A program made the position numbers and the translations under genes. Shown one piece after another: positions 1-8,312 of a DNA stretch of 64,000 bases. Source of the DNA: Acidobacteriota bacterium (GTDB taxonomy: Bacteria; Acidobacteriota; Terriglobia; Acidiferrales; UBA7541); assembly GCA_021818865.1 (NCBI GenBank), contig JAKASX010000004.1:1-64000 (forward strand), given 5' to 3'. The notes beneath the pieces are model-generated. The model was not told where the DNA came from. It was given only the letters and a program-made list of their open reading frames with translations, and did no database searches. Numbering within the stretch: position 1 is the first letter of the stretch; each line of letters opens with the position of its first letter.

Positions 1-1830
1 CATCTGCCGTTAGTTTATAAATTTGCCGCGCTCTGGTCTGGCCAGGAAGGCTCGCTGCTTTTCTGGACCTGGCTGCTTTCGCTTTACGCCTTCCTCGTCA
101 TTTTCCTGAATCGGCGGAAACATCCCGAACTGATGCCTTACGTCGGGATGATCATGGCGGGCGTGGAGTTCTTTTTCCTGCTGCTGAATAACTTCGCGGC
201 GAATCCGTTTTTCATTCTGGGCAGCGTTTCTTCCACCGGCGCGCTGCAGGTGGTTTCGCAATCGAACGGCCGCGGCCTCAATCCGCTGCTGCAATACCCC
301 TCGATGGTGATCCATCCGCCGATGCTTTATCTCGGCTACACCGGGATGACGGTTCCCTTCGCCTTTGCGCTCGGCGCGCTGCTGGCGCGCTATCCCGGCG
401 AGAAATGGATTCACCTCACGCGAGGATGGGTGATGATCGCCTGGCTATTCCTCACCTGCGGGATTCTGCTGGGCGCGCACTGGGCGTATGCCGTGCTTGG
501 GTGGGGCGGCTATTGGGCCTGGGATCCGGTGGAAAACGCCAGCCTGATGCCGTGGCTGACCGGAACCGCCTTTTTGCATTCGGTGATGATGCAGGAAAAG
601 CGCGGCATGCTGCGCGTGTGGAACGTGTGGCTGGTTTTCGCCACGTTTCTGCTCTCGATTCTGGGAACGTTTCTCACGCGTAGTGGCATCGTCAGCTCGG
701 TGCACGCGTTCGCGCAGTCGTCGATCGGCGGCTGGTTCGTCGCGTTCCTGGTGATTCTCGTTCTCGTCTGCTTCTGGGCATACGTGAAAAACCGGGACTA
801 CCTGCGAAGCGACAATCAGCTGGATTCCATCGTTTCCCGCGAGTCGAGCTTCCTGTTCAACAACCTGGTTTTGCTCGCCGCGGCGTTTGCGGTGCTGTGG
901 GGCACGCTCTTTCCGGTGATTTCCGAAGCGGTCGAGGGCAGCAAGATTTCCGTCGGTCCGCCGTTTTTCAACCGCGTCAATTTTCCGATCGCACTGTTTC
1001 TGCTCCTGCTGACTGGCGTCGGGCCGTTGCTGGCGTGGCGGAAAACGTCGCTCGACAGCCTGCGGCGGAATTTCGCCTGGCCACTGGCGGGCGGTTTGCT
1101 GACGGGTGCGGCGGCGTTCGCCGCGGGTTATCGAAAGTTCTACCCGCTCGGCGCGCTCGTTTTGGGCGTGTTCGTTGTGCTCACCGTTGCCAGCGAATTT
1201 TTCCGCGGTGCGCGAGTGATCAGCCGGCATTCGAACATCAATCTGTTCCGGTCGGTGGGCCGGCTGACGATGCGCAACACGCGGCGCTACGGCGGCTACA
1301 TCGTCCACCTGGGAATCGTGTTCGTTTTCATCGGCATCGCCGGAGCGGCGTTCAACCGGGAAAAGAAATTCGATTTGCCGCCGGGCTCGACGGCGAAGAT
1401 CGGTCCCTACACGCTGTATTGCCAGAATTTCGATACCGTCAACGGCCCGAATTACACGGCCGAGCGCGCCACGCTCGAGGTTTTTCAGCACGGCAAGCCG
1501 ACGATGATGCTGTATCCAGAGCGCCGGTTTTTCCCCGACAGCGGCGTGACGGAAACCATGGTGGCAGTTCGCTCCAGCCTGCTCCGCGACCTCTACGTGG
1601 TGTATTCCGGGCCCAACCCGCAGACGAATAAGCCGGTGATCCACGCCTACGTGAATCCGCTGGTGAAGTGGATCTGGCTGGGCGGCTTGGTGGTGCTGCT
1701 CGGCACGCTGCTGGCGCTGGTGCCTTCGCAGGCGCCCGGGCCGAGTCCACCGGGCGTTCCGGTTCGGTCCTCTTCAGGGGCAGCGGCGGAAGTGCCGGCG
1801 GATGCCAGCGTGCTCGAAGGGACCCACTGA
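1..1830 (+). CDS. ccmF: Cytochrome c maturation protein CcmF (5' partial)
   Basis: Inner-membrane subunit of the System I cytochrome c heme lyase, which with CcmH attaches heme to apocytochromes outside the membrane. The frame is open from base 1, so the N-terminus (perhaps 60-70 residues) lies before the window; 609 residues are visible. The tryptophan-rich periplasmic WWD heme-handling motif is seen as WGGYWAWDPVENASLMPWL around visible residues 166-184, followed by many membrane segments. A soluble stretch near residues 455-555 precedes the last helix, as in CcmF. The Ala/Pro/Ser-rich C-terminal tail is not conserved. It heads a tight run ccmF-H-(I)-X-A-B-C-D, each gene touching or nearly touching the next, so one transcript is likely. 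ccmE is expected upstream of the window. The family call is secure. Confidence 0.96.
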   Translation, partial: HLPLVYKFAALWSGQEGSLLFWTWLLSLYAFLVIFLNRRKHPELMPYVGMIMAGVEFFFLLLNNFAANPFFILGSVSSTGALQVVSQSNGRGLNPLLQYPSMVIHPPMLYLGYTGMTVPFAFALGALLARYPGEKWIHLTRGWVMIAWLFLTCGILLGAHWAYAVLGWGGYWAWDPVENASLMPWLTGTAFLHSVMMQEKRGMLRVWNVWLVFATFLLSILGTFLTRSGIVSSVHAFAQSSIGGWFVAFLVILVLVCFWAYVKNRDYLRSDNQLDSIVSRESSFLFNNLVLLAAAFAVLWGTLFPVISEAVEGSKISVGPPFFNRVNFPIALFLLLLTGVGPLLAWRKTSLDSLRRNFAWPLAGGLLTGAAAFAAGYRKFYPLGALVLGVFVVLTVASEFFRGARVISRHSNINLFRSVGRLTMRNTRRYGGYIVHLGIVFVFIGIAGAAFNREKKFDLPPGSTAKIGPYTLYCQNFDTVNGPNYTAERATLEVFQHGKPTMMLYPERRFFPDSGVTETMVAVRSSLLRDLYVVYSGPNPQTNKPVIHAYVNPLVKWIWLGGLVVLLGTLLALVPSQAPGPSPPGVPVRSSSGAAAEVPADASVLEGTH

Positions 1831-1831
1831 G

Positions 1832-2422
1832 GTGCCAAGTGTCGGAGCACGCACGGCACTGCTTGTGATGGGGTTCCTTGCGGCGTTTTGCCTGGCGGCG
1901 ATGGCGCAGAATCCGGCGGGACAGGCGGTTTCGCAGGGGAATATGAGCACCAATGGAGCGGGACAGCCGCTCTCTTCCACGGGGCCTCGCGTGCCTGCGT
2001 CGAATCCCGAAGTCCAGAAAATCGGTCACCAATTGATGTGCATGTGCGGTTGCGACCAGATTCTCATTGAATGCGATCACCAGGGCAGCGATCGCTGCGT
2101 GATGCACGACCAGATGATGGCGGAACTCGAGCAGCGAGTCGCCTCCGGCCAGTCGCCGAGCCTGATTCGGCAGGCTTTCGTGCAGGAATACGGACCGCAA
2201 GTACTCGTGGTGCCTCCGGCTCGTGGTTTCGATTTGACTGCGTGGCTGATGCCGATTGTCGTGGGGTTGCTGGGATTGATGCTGGCGGTTTTCATCGTGC
2301 AGCGCTGGCGCGCGCGCGGCCTGGCGCCGGTTCCGGCAGGCGCGCCACAAGCGGTGAAGGTGAGCGTCCGTCCCGAACACATCGCGCGGGCACGCGCCGA
2401 ATCGGAAAAGGAGGACTACTGA
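1832..2422 (+). CDS. ccmH: Cytochrome c maturation protein CcmH (CxCxC variant)
   Basis: Membrane-anchored thiol protein of the System I heme lyase; it reduces or holds the CxxCH cysteines of apocytochrome c before heme attachment. An N-terminal hydrophobic signal (LLVMGFLAAFCLAAMAQ) is followed by the CcmH core, where the usual LRCxxC is replaced by LMCMCGC, with two more cysteines (ECDHQGSDRC) just after. One membrane segment lies near residues 145-167 (LMPIVVGLLGLMLAVFIV) and a short cytoplasmic tail follows. I prefer the GTG at 1832, which gives a clean signal peptide and has GAAGGG ten bases upstream; an ATG at 1802 in the same frame would overlap ccmF by 29 bases. The stop overlaps the next ATG (TGATG). 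The family is clear; how the extra cysteines work is not known. Confidence 0.9.
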   Translation: MPSVGARTALLVMGFLAAFCLAAMAQNPAGQAVSQGNMSTNGAGQPLSSTGPRVPASNPEVQKIGHQLMCMCGCDQILIECDHQGSDRCVMHDQMMAELEQRVASGQSPSLIRQAFVQEYGPQVLVVPPARGFDLTAWLMPIVVGLLGLMLAVFIVQRWRARGLAPVPAGAPQAVKVSVRPEHIARARAESEKEDY

Positions 2423-2745
2423 TGGGCGCGGCTGTTGCGATTGCCTGCGCCGCGGTCCTGCTGTGCCTTCTGGCATTCGTGTTCCTGATTCGGCCGGCGG
2501 CCGAAGACATGGCTCCGCACCGTTCCCGGCTCGATCAACTGCTCGAGCGCCGCGACGCCATCTACGAAAACCTGCGCGACCTGCGATTCGAGCATCGCGC
2601 GGGAAAATTTTCCGAAGCCGATTACGAAGAGACCCGGGAATCGCTCGAACAGGAAGCGGCCCGGGTGCTCGCAGAGATCGAAACCCTTACCGGAAGCGCA
2701 CCCTCCGTCAAAACGCGGCGGGCGCGCGCAAGCGAGACGAAATGA
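2422..2745 (+). CDS. CcmI-like small membrane protein in ccm operon
   Basis: A 107-residue protein with one N-terminal membrane helix (about residues 4-24, AVAIACAAVLLCLLAFVFLI) followed by a charged, coiled-coil-prone segment. The soluble part carries LRDLRFEHRAGKFSEADY, the pattern found in the membrane-proximal region of CcmI/CycH-type and related cytochrome maturation proteins. It lacks the TPR domain of full CcmI. Its position between ccmH and the downstream operon genes, with one-base (TGATG) and ATGA overlaps on either side, suggests translational coupling. Role inferred: a scaffold or apocytochrome-handling accessory at the membrane. The same RxAGxxSExxY module recurs at the C-terminus of the next protein, hinting at a shared fold or binding partner. 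Confidence 0.7.
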   Translation: MGAAVAIACAAVLLCLLAFVFLIRPAAEDMAPHRSRLDQLLERRDAIYENLRDLRFEHRAGKFSEADYEETRESLEQEAARVLAEIETLTGSAPSVKTRRARASETK

Positions 2746-4004
2746 ACCGTTGTTTGCGGCTTGGCCTGGCATTTTTCGGAACTCTCCTGATCGCTGCCGC
2801 GCCCGCGATGGCCGGTACGGTGAAGGGCGTCGTGACAAACGGCACCACCGGCAAGGTCGCCGCCGATACTCCGGTGATCCTGCTGAAACTCGAAAACGGG
2901 ATGCAGGACGTCGCGCAGACGAAGACCGACGCGCAGGGCCGATTCCACCTCTCGTATCCCACGATCGGCCAGCAGCCGATGTTGCTGCGCGCCGTTTTTC
3001 ACGGCGTGTTCTATCATTCGCCGATTCCGCCCGGATCCACGGACGCGAATATCAACATCAGCGTTTACGATCCGACCACCGATCCCGGCGCGTTCCAGGT
3101 GCTGCACCACATCATCGCGCTCGAGCCGCGCGGGACGAACCTGCTGGTGGGCGAGGAATACGACATTCAAAACAAGAGCAAGCCGCCCAAAACCTTCTAT
3201 CGCGCGAAGGGCAATTTTTCGTTCATGCTTCCGGCCGGCGCGAATCTGGGCCAGGTGGAAGCATGGGATTCCTCGGGCATGCCGGTGGTGCAGGGAACGA
3301 TCGACAAGGGAAACAATCGCTACGCCATCGACTTTCCGTTTCTGCCGGGCGACAACGGCGTGCGTTTCTCGTACGAAGTGAGCTATCCGAGCAGCCAGAC
3401 CACGTTGCAGCTATCGTCGCTCTATTCGGCGGGCGCGGCGATGCTGCTCGTTCCGCCCGCAGTCAATATTTCGGCCAACGGCTTTTCCGCGGCCGGCAGC
3501 GAACATGGGTGGACCGTTTACAGCCGATCGACGGTCGGGGCCGGCGTGCCGCTGACGATTTCGGTTTCCGGCAGCGGACCGCCGCCGGGACAGAACGCGG
3601 ACGCGAGCGGAGGCGATAATTCCGGTGGTCAGGGCGGCGCGCCAACGCCCGTCGCGCAGGCTCTTCCCCCGCGGCTCAACGGATTGAAATGGATTTTGAT
3701 TGCCGGTTTCGGTTCGCTGTTTTTGCTCGGCGCGGCGTTCCTCTGGTGGAAATCGCGGCAGCTTGCTGTTGCGCCCTCCGGCGCTGCGGTTGCCGGTGCG
3801 CCAGCGAGCGCGCCTCCTCCGCCGGTTGCGCCCGCGCCGGCGCAACCTGCCGGCGAGCAGCAATTGCGCCAGAGCGTGGACGAGATCAAGGAAACGCTTT
3901 TCCGGCTGGAACTGCGGCGTCAGGCGGGAACGCTTTCCGAGGAAGAATATCAGGTGCAGCGGCAGCGGATGGAGAAAGCGCTGCGGGATCTGGTGAAAGG
4001 CTGA
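2742..4004 (+). CDS. Exported membrane protein with carboxypeptidase-regulatory-like domain, inside ccm operon
   Basis: A 420-residue protein not among the standard Ccm components. Residues 1-24 form a signal peptide (ending AAPAMAG). Residues ~25-105 look like a carboxypeptidase regulatory-like/transthyretin-type beta domain (GTVKGVVTNGTTGKVAADTPVIL). A second beta-rich region covers ~110-280. Then come a Gly/Asn/Gln-rich linker, one membrane helix near 308-330 (WILIAGFGSLFLLGAAFLWW), a Pro/Ala linker and a short cytoplasmic tail with RLELRRQAGTLSEEEY. That tail resembles the preceding small protein. The ATGA overlap with the upstream gene implies co-translation. It may be a periplasmic sensor or docking protein tied to cytochrome assembly; function is unknown. 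The topology is well supported, the role is not. Confidence 0.75.
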   Translation: MNRCLRLGLAFFGTLLIAAAPAMAGTVKGVVTNGTTGKVAADTPVILLKLENGMQDVAQTKTDAQGRFHLSYPTIGQQPMLLRAVFHGVFYHSPIPPGSTDANINISVYDPTTDPGAFQVLHHIIALEPRGTNLLVGEEYDIQNKSKPPKTFYRAKGNFSFMLPAGANLGQVEAWDSSGMPVVQGTIDKGNNRYAIDFPFLPGDNGVRFSYEVSYPSSQTTLQLSSLYSAGAAMLLVPPAVNISANGFSAAGSEHGWTVYSRSTVGAGVPLTISVSGSGPPPGQNADASGGDNSGGQGGAPTPVAQALPPRLNGLKWILIAGFGSLFLLGAAFLWWKSRQLAVAPSGAAVAGAPASAPPPPVAPAPAQPAGEQQLRQSVDEIKETLFRLELRRQAGTLSEEEYQVQRQRMEKALRDLVKG

Positions 4005-4036
4005 GCCGCCGGGCGCGCCGGGGATAGACGCGCCAA

Positions 4037-4798
4037 ATGCGGCTTTGCGGCGAGAGTGATGGCGACGCCGGCGCCGGCTTTTCGGAAGTTCTGTTGACCG
4101 TGGAACGAAACGCGCAATCCGCGCTCGGAGTCGCGTTCGAGCGCGTCGAGAAAAGGTACGGCGGGCTTTTCGCTCTCCGACGCGTCTCGCTTCGGATTGA
4201 GCCGGGCGAGTTCGTCGCTCTTTTCGGTCCCAACGGTTCGGGGAAAACCACACTGCTGCGCATGGCGGCGCTGCTGGTGCGGCCTTCGGCGGGACGCGTC
4301 TACCACCCCGGCGCGGAAAATCTTTCAAGCGAAGCCGTGCGCCGCCAGATCGGCCTGGTGGGCCATAAAACGCTCGCCTACGACGAACTCTCCGCGCGCG
4401 AAAACCTGATTTTTTTCGCGCGGCTTTACGGCCTGGAAAATCCGGCAGAGCGCGCCGAAGAGGCGCTGAGCGCGGTGGGACTCGGAAAGCGAGCCGGCGA
4501 CGCGGCATCCACGTTTTCCCGCGGCATGCGGCAGCGTCTCGCGATCGCGCGGGCGCTGGTGACCGAGCCGCGACTGCTGCTCTTCGACGAACCGGCGACC
4601 GGACTCGACCGGCAGGGCAGGGAATGGCTCGACGAAACGTTTCAGACGCTGCACCGTTCGGGCGCGACGCTGGTGATCAGCACGCACGATGAAGCGCTTG
4701 CCGCGCTCGCCGGGCGTTCCGTCTGGTTGCAGGGCGGACGAATGATCCGCGACTCGGCGGGAGAGCCCGCGCCGCTCGCGCCGGAGGCGCGTTCATGA
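4037..4798 (+). CDS. ccmA: Heme exporter ATP-binding protein CcmA
   Basis: ATPase of the CcmABCD complex, which drives release of holo-CcmE during cytochrome c maturation. Standard ABC signatures are present: Walker A GPNGSGKTT, a signature of the SRGMRQR type, Walker B LLLFDEP and the switch histidine in STHDE. The 253-residue length is slightly long because the first ~20 residues are unconserved. The ATG at 4037 has no Shine-Dalgarno; TTG at 4094 (GGAAG five bases upstream) or GTG at 4100 are credible alternative starts. The stop codon overlaps the ccmB start (ATGA at 4795), so the two subunits are translationally coupled. ABC membership is certain and the CcmA assignment rests on ccmB and ccmC directly following. 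Confidence 0.93.
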   Translation: MRLCGESDGDAGAGFSEVLLTVERNAQSALGVAFERVEKRYGGLFALRRVSLRIEPGEFVALFGPNGSGKTTLLRMAALLVRPSAGRVYHPGAENLSSEAVRRQIGLVGHKTLAYDELSARENLIFFARLYGLENPAERAEEALSAVGLGKRAGDAASTFSRGMRQRLAIARALVTEPRLLLFDEPATGLDRQGREWLDETFQTLHRSGATLVISTHDEALAALAGRSVWLQGGRMIRDSAGEPAPLAPEARS

Positions 4799-5469
4799 GC
4801 CTGGTACGCTCGGCTTCGACGGTGCTGGCCAAGGAGCTCCGCATCGAGCTGCGCACGCACGATCTGACGAATACGATTTTCTTTTTCGTGTTGATGATTG
4901 CGGGCCTGTTCAGCTTCGCGTTTTCGCCGACCGCGGCGGAAAGCCGGCGAATCCTTCCGGGACTGGTGTGGATGGCGTTTTTCTTTGCCGGGACGCTGAT
5001 GCTGCAACTGTGCTTCGTGCGGGAGCAGACGAACGATACGCTGGCGGCGCTGCGGCTGGCTCCGATTGATCCGTTCGCGATTTTGCTGGGGAAAATTCTG
5101 GCGAATTTCGCGTTTCTCGCCGCCACGGAAATCATTTTCGTGCCGATTTTCAGCGTTTTTTACAACGTCAGCGTCGGCGAGGTGATCGGACGGCTCTTGC
5201 TCGTGCTGTTCTTGGGAACGTTCGGGCTAGCGGTTGTCGGGACGGTGTTTTCGGCGATGGCGGCGCAGGCGCGCATGCGCGAACTGCTGTTGCCGCTCCT
5301 GCTGCTGCCGGTGCTGGCACCGGTGCTGATTGCAGGTGTCGAGGCGACCGGCGAACTGCTCGCCGCGGGACATTCGGTAGGGCAGATGTGGGTTTCGATG
5401 CTGGCCGGGTTCGATGTGATTTTCACGACGGCGACGTGGCTTTTGAGCGGCTACCTGGTGGAAGAATAA
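4795..5469 (+). CDS. ccmB: Heme exporter membrane protein CcmB
   Basis: Integral membrane partner of CcmA in the CcmABCD complex. The 224 residues match the family length (~220). The N-terminus has the expected amphipathic start (TVLAKELRIELRTHD) before six hydrophobic segments: FFFVLMIAGLFSFAF, an Ala/Phe-rich second helix, the FAFLAATEIIFVPIF region, then three C-terminal helices including LLLPLLLLPVLAPVLIAG. The motif FVREQTNDTLAALRLAPID is typical of CcmB cytoplasmic loops. It starts inside the end of ccmA (ATGA) and is followed after about 110 bases by ccmC. The short intergenic stretch before ccmC shows a good Shine-Dalgarno for ccmC but no obvious terminator, so the operon probably continues. 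Confidence 0.93.
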   Translation: MSLVRSASTVLAKELRIELRTHDLTNTIFFFVLMIAGLFSFAFSPTAAESRRILPGLVWMAFFFAGTLMLQLCFVREQTNDTLAALRLAPIDPFAILLGKILANFAFLAATEIIFVPIFSVFYNVSVGEVIGRLLLVLFLGTFGLAVVGTVFSAMAAQARMRELLLPLLLLPVLAPVLIAGVEATGELLAAGHSVGQMWVSMLAGFDVIFTTATWLLSGYLVEE

Positions 5470-5581
5470 AGCGGCCGCAGGTAGCGGACGCTTGCGAAGC
5501 CGGGACTGCGGAGGGCGGCAGCGCCGCGCGGGCTGCGAGCGAGGATTCACACGCGAGAGCGGCTCCGACGGGAGGTGCGGG

Positions 5582-6304
5582 ATGATGTTGGGCAAAGCGG
5601 CATGGAATCTAGCCTGGTGGGCCGTGGCGATTGGGCTCGGGTTCGCCGGCTACGCGATCTTTTTCATCGCGCCGCGCGAGCTGACGATGGGCAGCATCCA
5701 GCGAATTTTCTATTTCCACGCCGCAACGGGCATTTCCGCTTATCTCTGTTTCTTCCTTTCGTTTCTGGCTTCTATCGGTTATCTGGCGAGTCGGCAACCG
5801 CGCTGGGACTGGATGGCCGTTTCGACGGCGGAAGTCGGGCTGGCCTTTGACACCGTGGTTCTGATCACCGGACCCATCTGGGCGAAGCCGGTTTGGGGCA
5901 CGTGGTGGGTCTGGGACGCACGACTCACGCTGGCGTTCATCGTTGAGTTGCTCTACATCGCTTATCTGCTGCTTCGGCGGCTTTCGACGGAGATGGATCG
6001 CCGCGGGATGATTTCCGCCGTCTTTGGGATTTTCGCGTTTCTCGACGTTCCTCTGGCGTATTTCTCGGTGCGGTGGTGGCGCACGGAGCACCCGGGGCCG
6101 GTGATTGCCGGCGGTCCGAATTCGGGACTCGACCCGCGGATGTGGCACGTTTTCGCGTTCACGTGGCTCGCTTTGCTTGCGTTGATGATTTTGATGATTC
6201 GCGATCGCTATCGCCTCGAGGCGATGCGGCAGACGGTCAGCGAGTGGAAAGCGGAAGAAGAACTGGGCGTCGAAATGGCGGAGGGGAAAGAGGTGACCCA
6301 ATGA
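5582..6304 (+). CDS. ccmC: Heme transfer protein CcmC
   Basis: Membrane protein that binds heme in its WWD domain and loads it onto CcmE. The diagnostic motif appears as WGTWWVWDARLT near residues 110-121, with the two flanking histidine-bearing loops (YFHAAT near residue 47 and MWHVF near 199) that provide axial heme ligands in the family. Six membrane helices are visible over 240 residues. The start is ATG 5582 (or 5585), six to nine bases after a strong GGAGG at 5571-5575; the frame opens further upstream but without conserved sequence. The stop overlaps the ccmD-like start (ATGA at 6301). The call is secure because both the motif and the operon context agree. Confidence 0.95.
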   Translation: MMLGKAAWNLAWWAVAIGLGFAGYAIFFIAPRELTMGSIQRIFYFHAATGISAYLCFFLSFLASIGYLASRQPRWDWMAVSTAEVGLAFDTVVLITGPIWAKPVWGTWWVWDARLTLAFIVELLYIAYLLLRRLSTEMDRRGMISAVFGIFAFLDVPLAYFSVRWWRTEHPGPVIAGGPNSGLDPRMWHVFAFTWLALLALMILMIRDRYRLEAMRQTVSEWKAEEELGVEMAEGKEVTQ

Positions 6305-6444
6305 GGAATTTTTGGAGTATTCTAAGTGCATATCTGGCTGCGTGGGCGATTTTCTTCGTTTACTCGGCTACCGTGGGCCGGCGCCTGACTCGGTTGGAAG
6401 AGGAACTCCGCCGTTTGAAAAGCCGCACGGGCCGCGACGAATGA
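6301..6444 (+). CDS. ccmD: CcmD-like small membrane protein
   Basis: A 47-residue protein with one membrane helix (about residues 5-24, WSILSAYLAAWAIFFVYSAT) and a basic/acidic amphipathic C-terminal helix (RRLTRLEEELRRLK). This is the architecture of CcmD, the small subunit that stabilises the CcmA-CcmB-CcmC complex and aids holo-CcmE release. Its ATG overlaps the ccmC stop (ATGA), the classic ccmC-ccmD arrangement. Sequence conservation in this family is low, so the assignment rests mainly on size, topology and position. A 151-base gap to hemH follows. Confidence 0.8.
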   Translation: MRNFWSILSAYLAAWAIFFVYSATVGRRLTRLEEELRRLKSRTGRDE

Positions 6445-6595
6445 ACCTGGGTGCGCGCGCGGCATTTCCAGAGGGAAGGGATCGCTGAAGCTTGTTCGGC
6501 CGGAGCGCCGGGCAAGCGGGTTTGCCGCAAGAACGAGGAGCCGCCGGGCCGGTAATGCGAACGGCGGTGTTTGAAGCCCGGAGCGACAGGAATCC

Positions 6596-7609
6596 ATGGG
6601 TTCGCGAAAGAAAGTCGGGGTGGTTCTGTTTCAACTGGGTGGGCCCGACCGGCTGGATGTCGTGCAGCCGTTTCTCTATAACCTGTTCACCGACCCGGAC
6701 ATCATCAATTTTCCGATGGCGTGGCTGGCGCGCAAGCCGCTGGCCTGGCTGATTTCGACGCTGCGCGCCAAGCACGTGCGCGAGCATTACGCGGCGATTG
6801 GCGGAGGGTCGCCGATCCGCGAGCTGACCGAAGGACAGGCGCTTGCGCTCGCCGACGCGCTCGAGCCGTGGGTCGAGCCGCACGTGGTGATTGCGATGCG
6901 CTACTGGCGCCCTTCGACGATCGAGGCGATTCGCCGCCTGGAGCGCGGCGCGGTTGACGAGCTCGTGCTGTTGCCGCTGTACCCGCAGTATTCGCGCGCG
7001 ACGACGGGATCGAGCTTGCGCGAATGGAATCACCGGTGGCGCCCGGAGCGGTCGATTCCGACGCATCTGGTGGACCGCTTCTATAACCATCCGCTGTATC
7101 TGAGCGCGCTCGTCGAGCGGATCGAGCAGGGCCTGGGGGAATTTCGGCGTCCCGCGGACGTTCACCTGGTATTCAGCGCCCACGGTCTGCCGATGAGCCT
7201 GATCGAGTCGGGCGATCCGTATCAGGGCGAAATCGAAGAGACGGTGCGGCTGCTGCTGAAGCAGGGAGGGTGGACGAACCCTTCGACGCTCTGCTATCAG
7301 AGCCGGCTCGGGCCGCAGAAATGGCTGGAGCCGTCGCTGGTGCAGACCGTCGAGCGGCTGGCCGGCGAAGGCGTGCGGCAGATGCTCGTCGTGCCGATTT
7401 CATTCGTCACCGAACATATCGAGACGCTGTATGAAATCGGGCTCGAAACGCGGGCGATCGCGATGGGCCGCGGCGTGGAGGATTTCGCTGTGATGCACGC
7501 GCTCGACAGCTCGCCGCGATTCATCGCCGCACTCGCCGATCTCGTATTGCAAGCCGTCCATCCCGAAGCTTCCGTCCACGCCGGCGTGGACACGCAAACC
7601 GGCGCGTAG
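6596..7609 (+). CDS. hemH: Ferrochelatase
   Basis: Inserts Fe2+ into a porphyrin at the end of heme synthesis; in Gram-positive-type pathways the enzyme acts on coproporphyrin instead, which I cannot exclude. At 337 residues it has family length. Recognisable motifs are the N-terminal VVLFQLGGPD, the LPLYPQYSRATTGS loop, the catalytic histidine in FSAHGLP (about residue 199) and the metal-pathway glutamate in FVTEHIETL (about residue 269). The start ATG at 6596 follows a modest GACAGGAA. Lying just downstream of ccmABCD on the same strand, it couples heme production with heme use in cytochrome c assembly, though the 151-base gap could hold a separate promoter. Confidence 0.95.
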   Translation: MGSRKKVGVVLFQLGGPDRLDVVQPFLYNLFTDPDIINFPMAWLARKPLAWLISTLRAKHVREHYAAIGGGSPIRELTEGQALALADALEPWVEPHVVIAMRYWRPSTIEAIRRLERGAVDELVLLPLYPQYSRATTGSSLREWNHRWRPERSIPTHLVDRFYNHPLYLSALVERIEQGLGEFRRPADVHLVFSAHGLPMSLIESGDPYQGEIEETVRLLLKQGGWTNPSTLCYQSRLGPQKWLEPSLVQTVERLAGEGVRQMLVVPISFVTEHIETLYEIGLETRAIAMGRGVEDFAVMHALDSSPRFIAALADLVLQAVHPEASVHAGVDTQTGA

Positions 7610-7704
7610 CGCCGATCCCACCAGAATGCGCGGCCGAAGGGTAGGGTTCCGGCGCCGCGATTCGCAGCCTCGACATCAATCTGCCGCTCCGGTACGCTTC
7701 AGCG

Positions 7705-8085
7705 ATGGATATTGACTGGCTACGCCGCTTTTGCCTTTCGCTCCCACACACGACCGAGCAGATCCAGTGGGAAGACGACCTTGTCTTCAAGGTCGGCGGG
7801 AAAATGTATGCGGTGCTGGTGCTGGAACCTGCTCCCGTGTGGCTCTCGCTGAAGTGCGGAACGGAAGAATTCGCCGAACTGATCGAGCGGCAAGGAATTA
7901 TTCCCGCGCCGTACCTGGCGCGAGCGCATTGGATCTCGCTGACCTCGCCGGTGGTCTTGCCGCGCACTGAAATCGAGCGGTTGGTGCGCGGGTCGTACGA
8001 TCTGGTCTTCGCTAAGCTTCCGCGCAAGAAACAGCTTTTGTTGGCGAAGGCGCCGGCAGGAAAACCTCGCAAAGGGAAGGCGTGA
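7705..8085 (+). CDS. MmcQ/YjbR family protein
   Basis: A 126-residue protein of the MmcQ/YjbR fold (double-wing DNA-binding-like, CyaY-like). The N-terminal WLRRFCLSLPHTTEQIQWEDDLVFKV, the central GGKMYAVL strand, and the LKCGTEEFAELIERQG and HWISLTSP segments follow the family pattern closely. The C-terminal 20 residues are Lys-rich. Members are described as putative DNA-binding proteins without an established biochemical role. It stands alone on the plus strand 95 bases after hemH. The family call is good; the cellular role is unknown. Confidence 0.82.
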   Translation: MDIDWLRRFCLSLPHTTEQIQWEDDLVFKVGGKMYAVLVLEPAPVWLSLKCGTEEFAELIERQGIIPAPYLARAHWISLTSPVVLPRTEIERLVRGSYDLVFAKLPRKKQLLLAKAPAGKPRKGKA

Positions 8086-8312
8086 CAAGGGCGCCGACGG
8101 GCTGCCCCCATTGTCCTCGAGGTTAATGCCCCCTTTTCTCCTCTTGAAAATCAGAATTTCCATGATTCGTCCCATTGACGGGAGAAAATTCTGCTGATGT
8201 GGGGCTGCATAATGGGGCGACGGATTTGTTGCGTTCTATGCCGTCCATTCAATGGGAAAACCCGATCTCGTTCGCTTGGAGGCACGTCAGACGCAACCCG
8301 ACGCGCCCTCCC

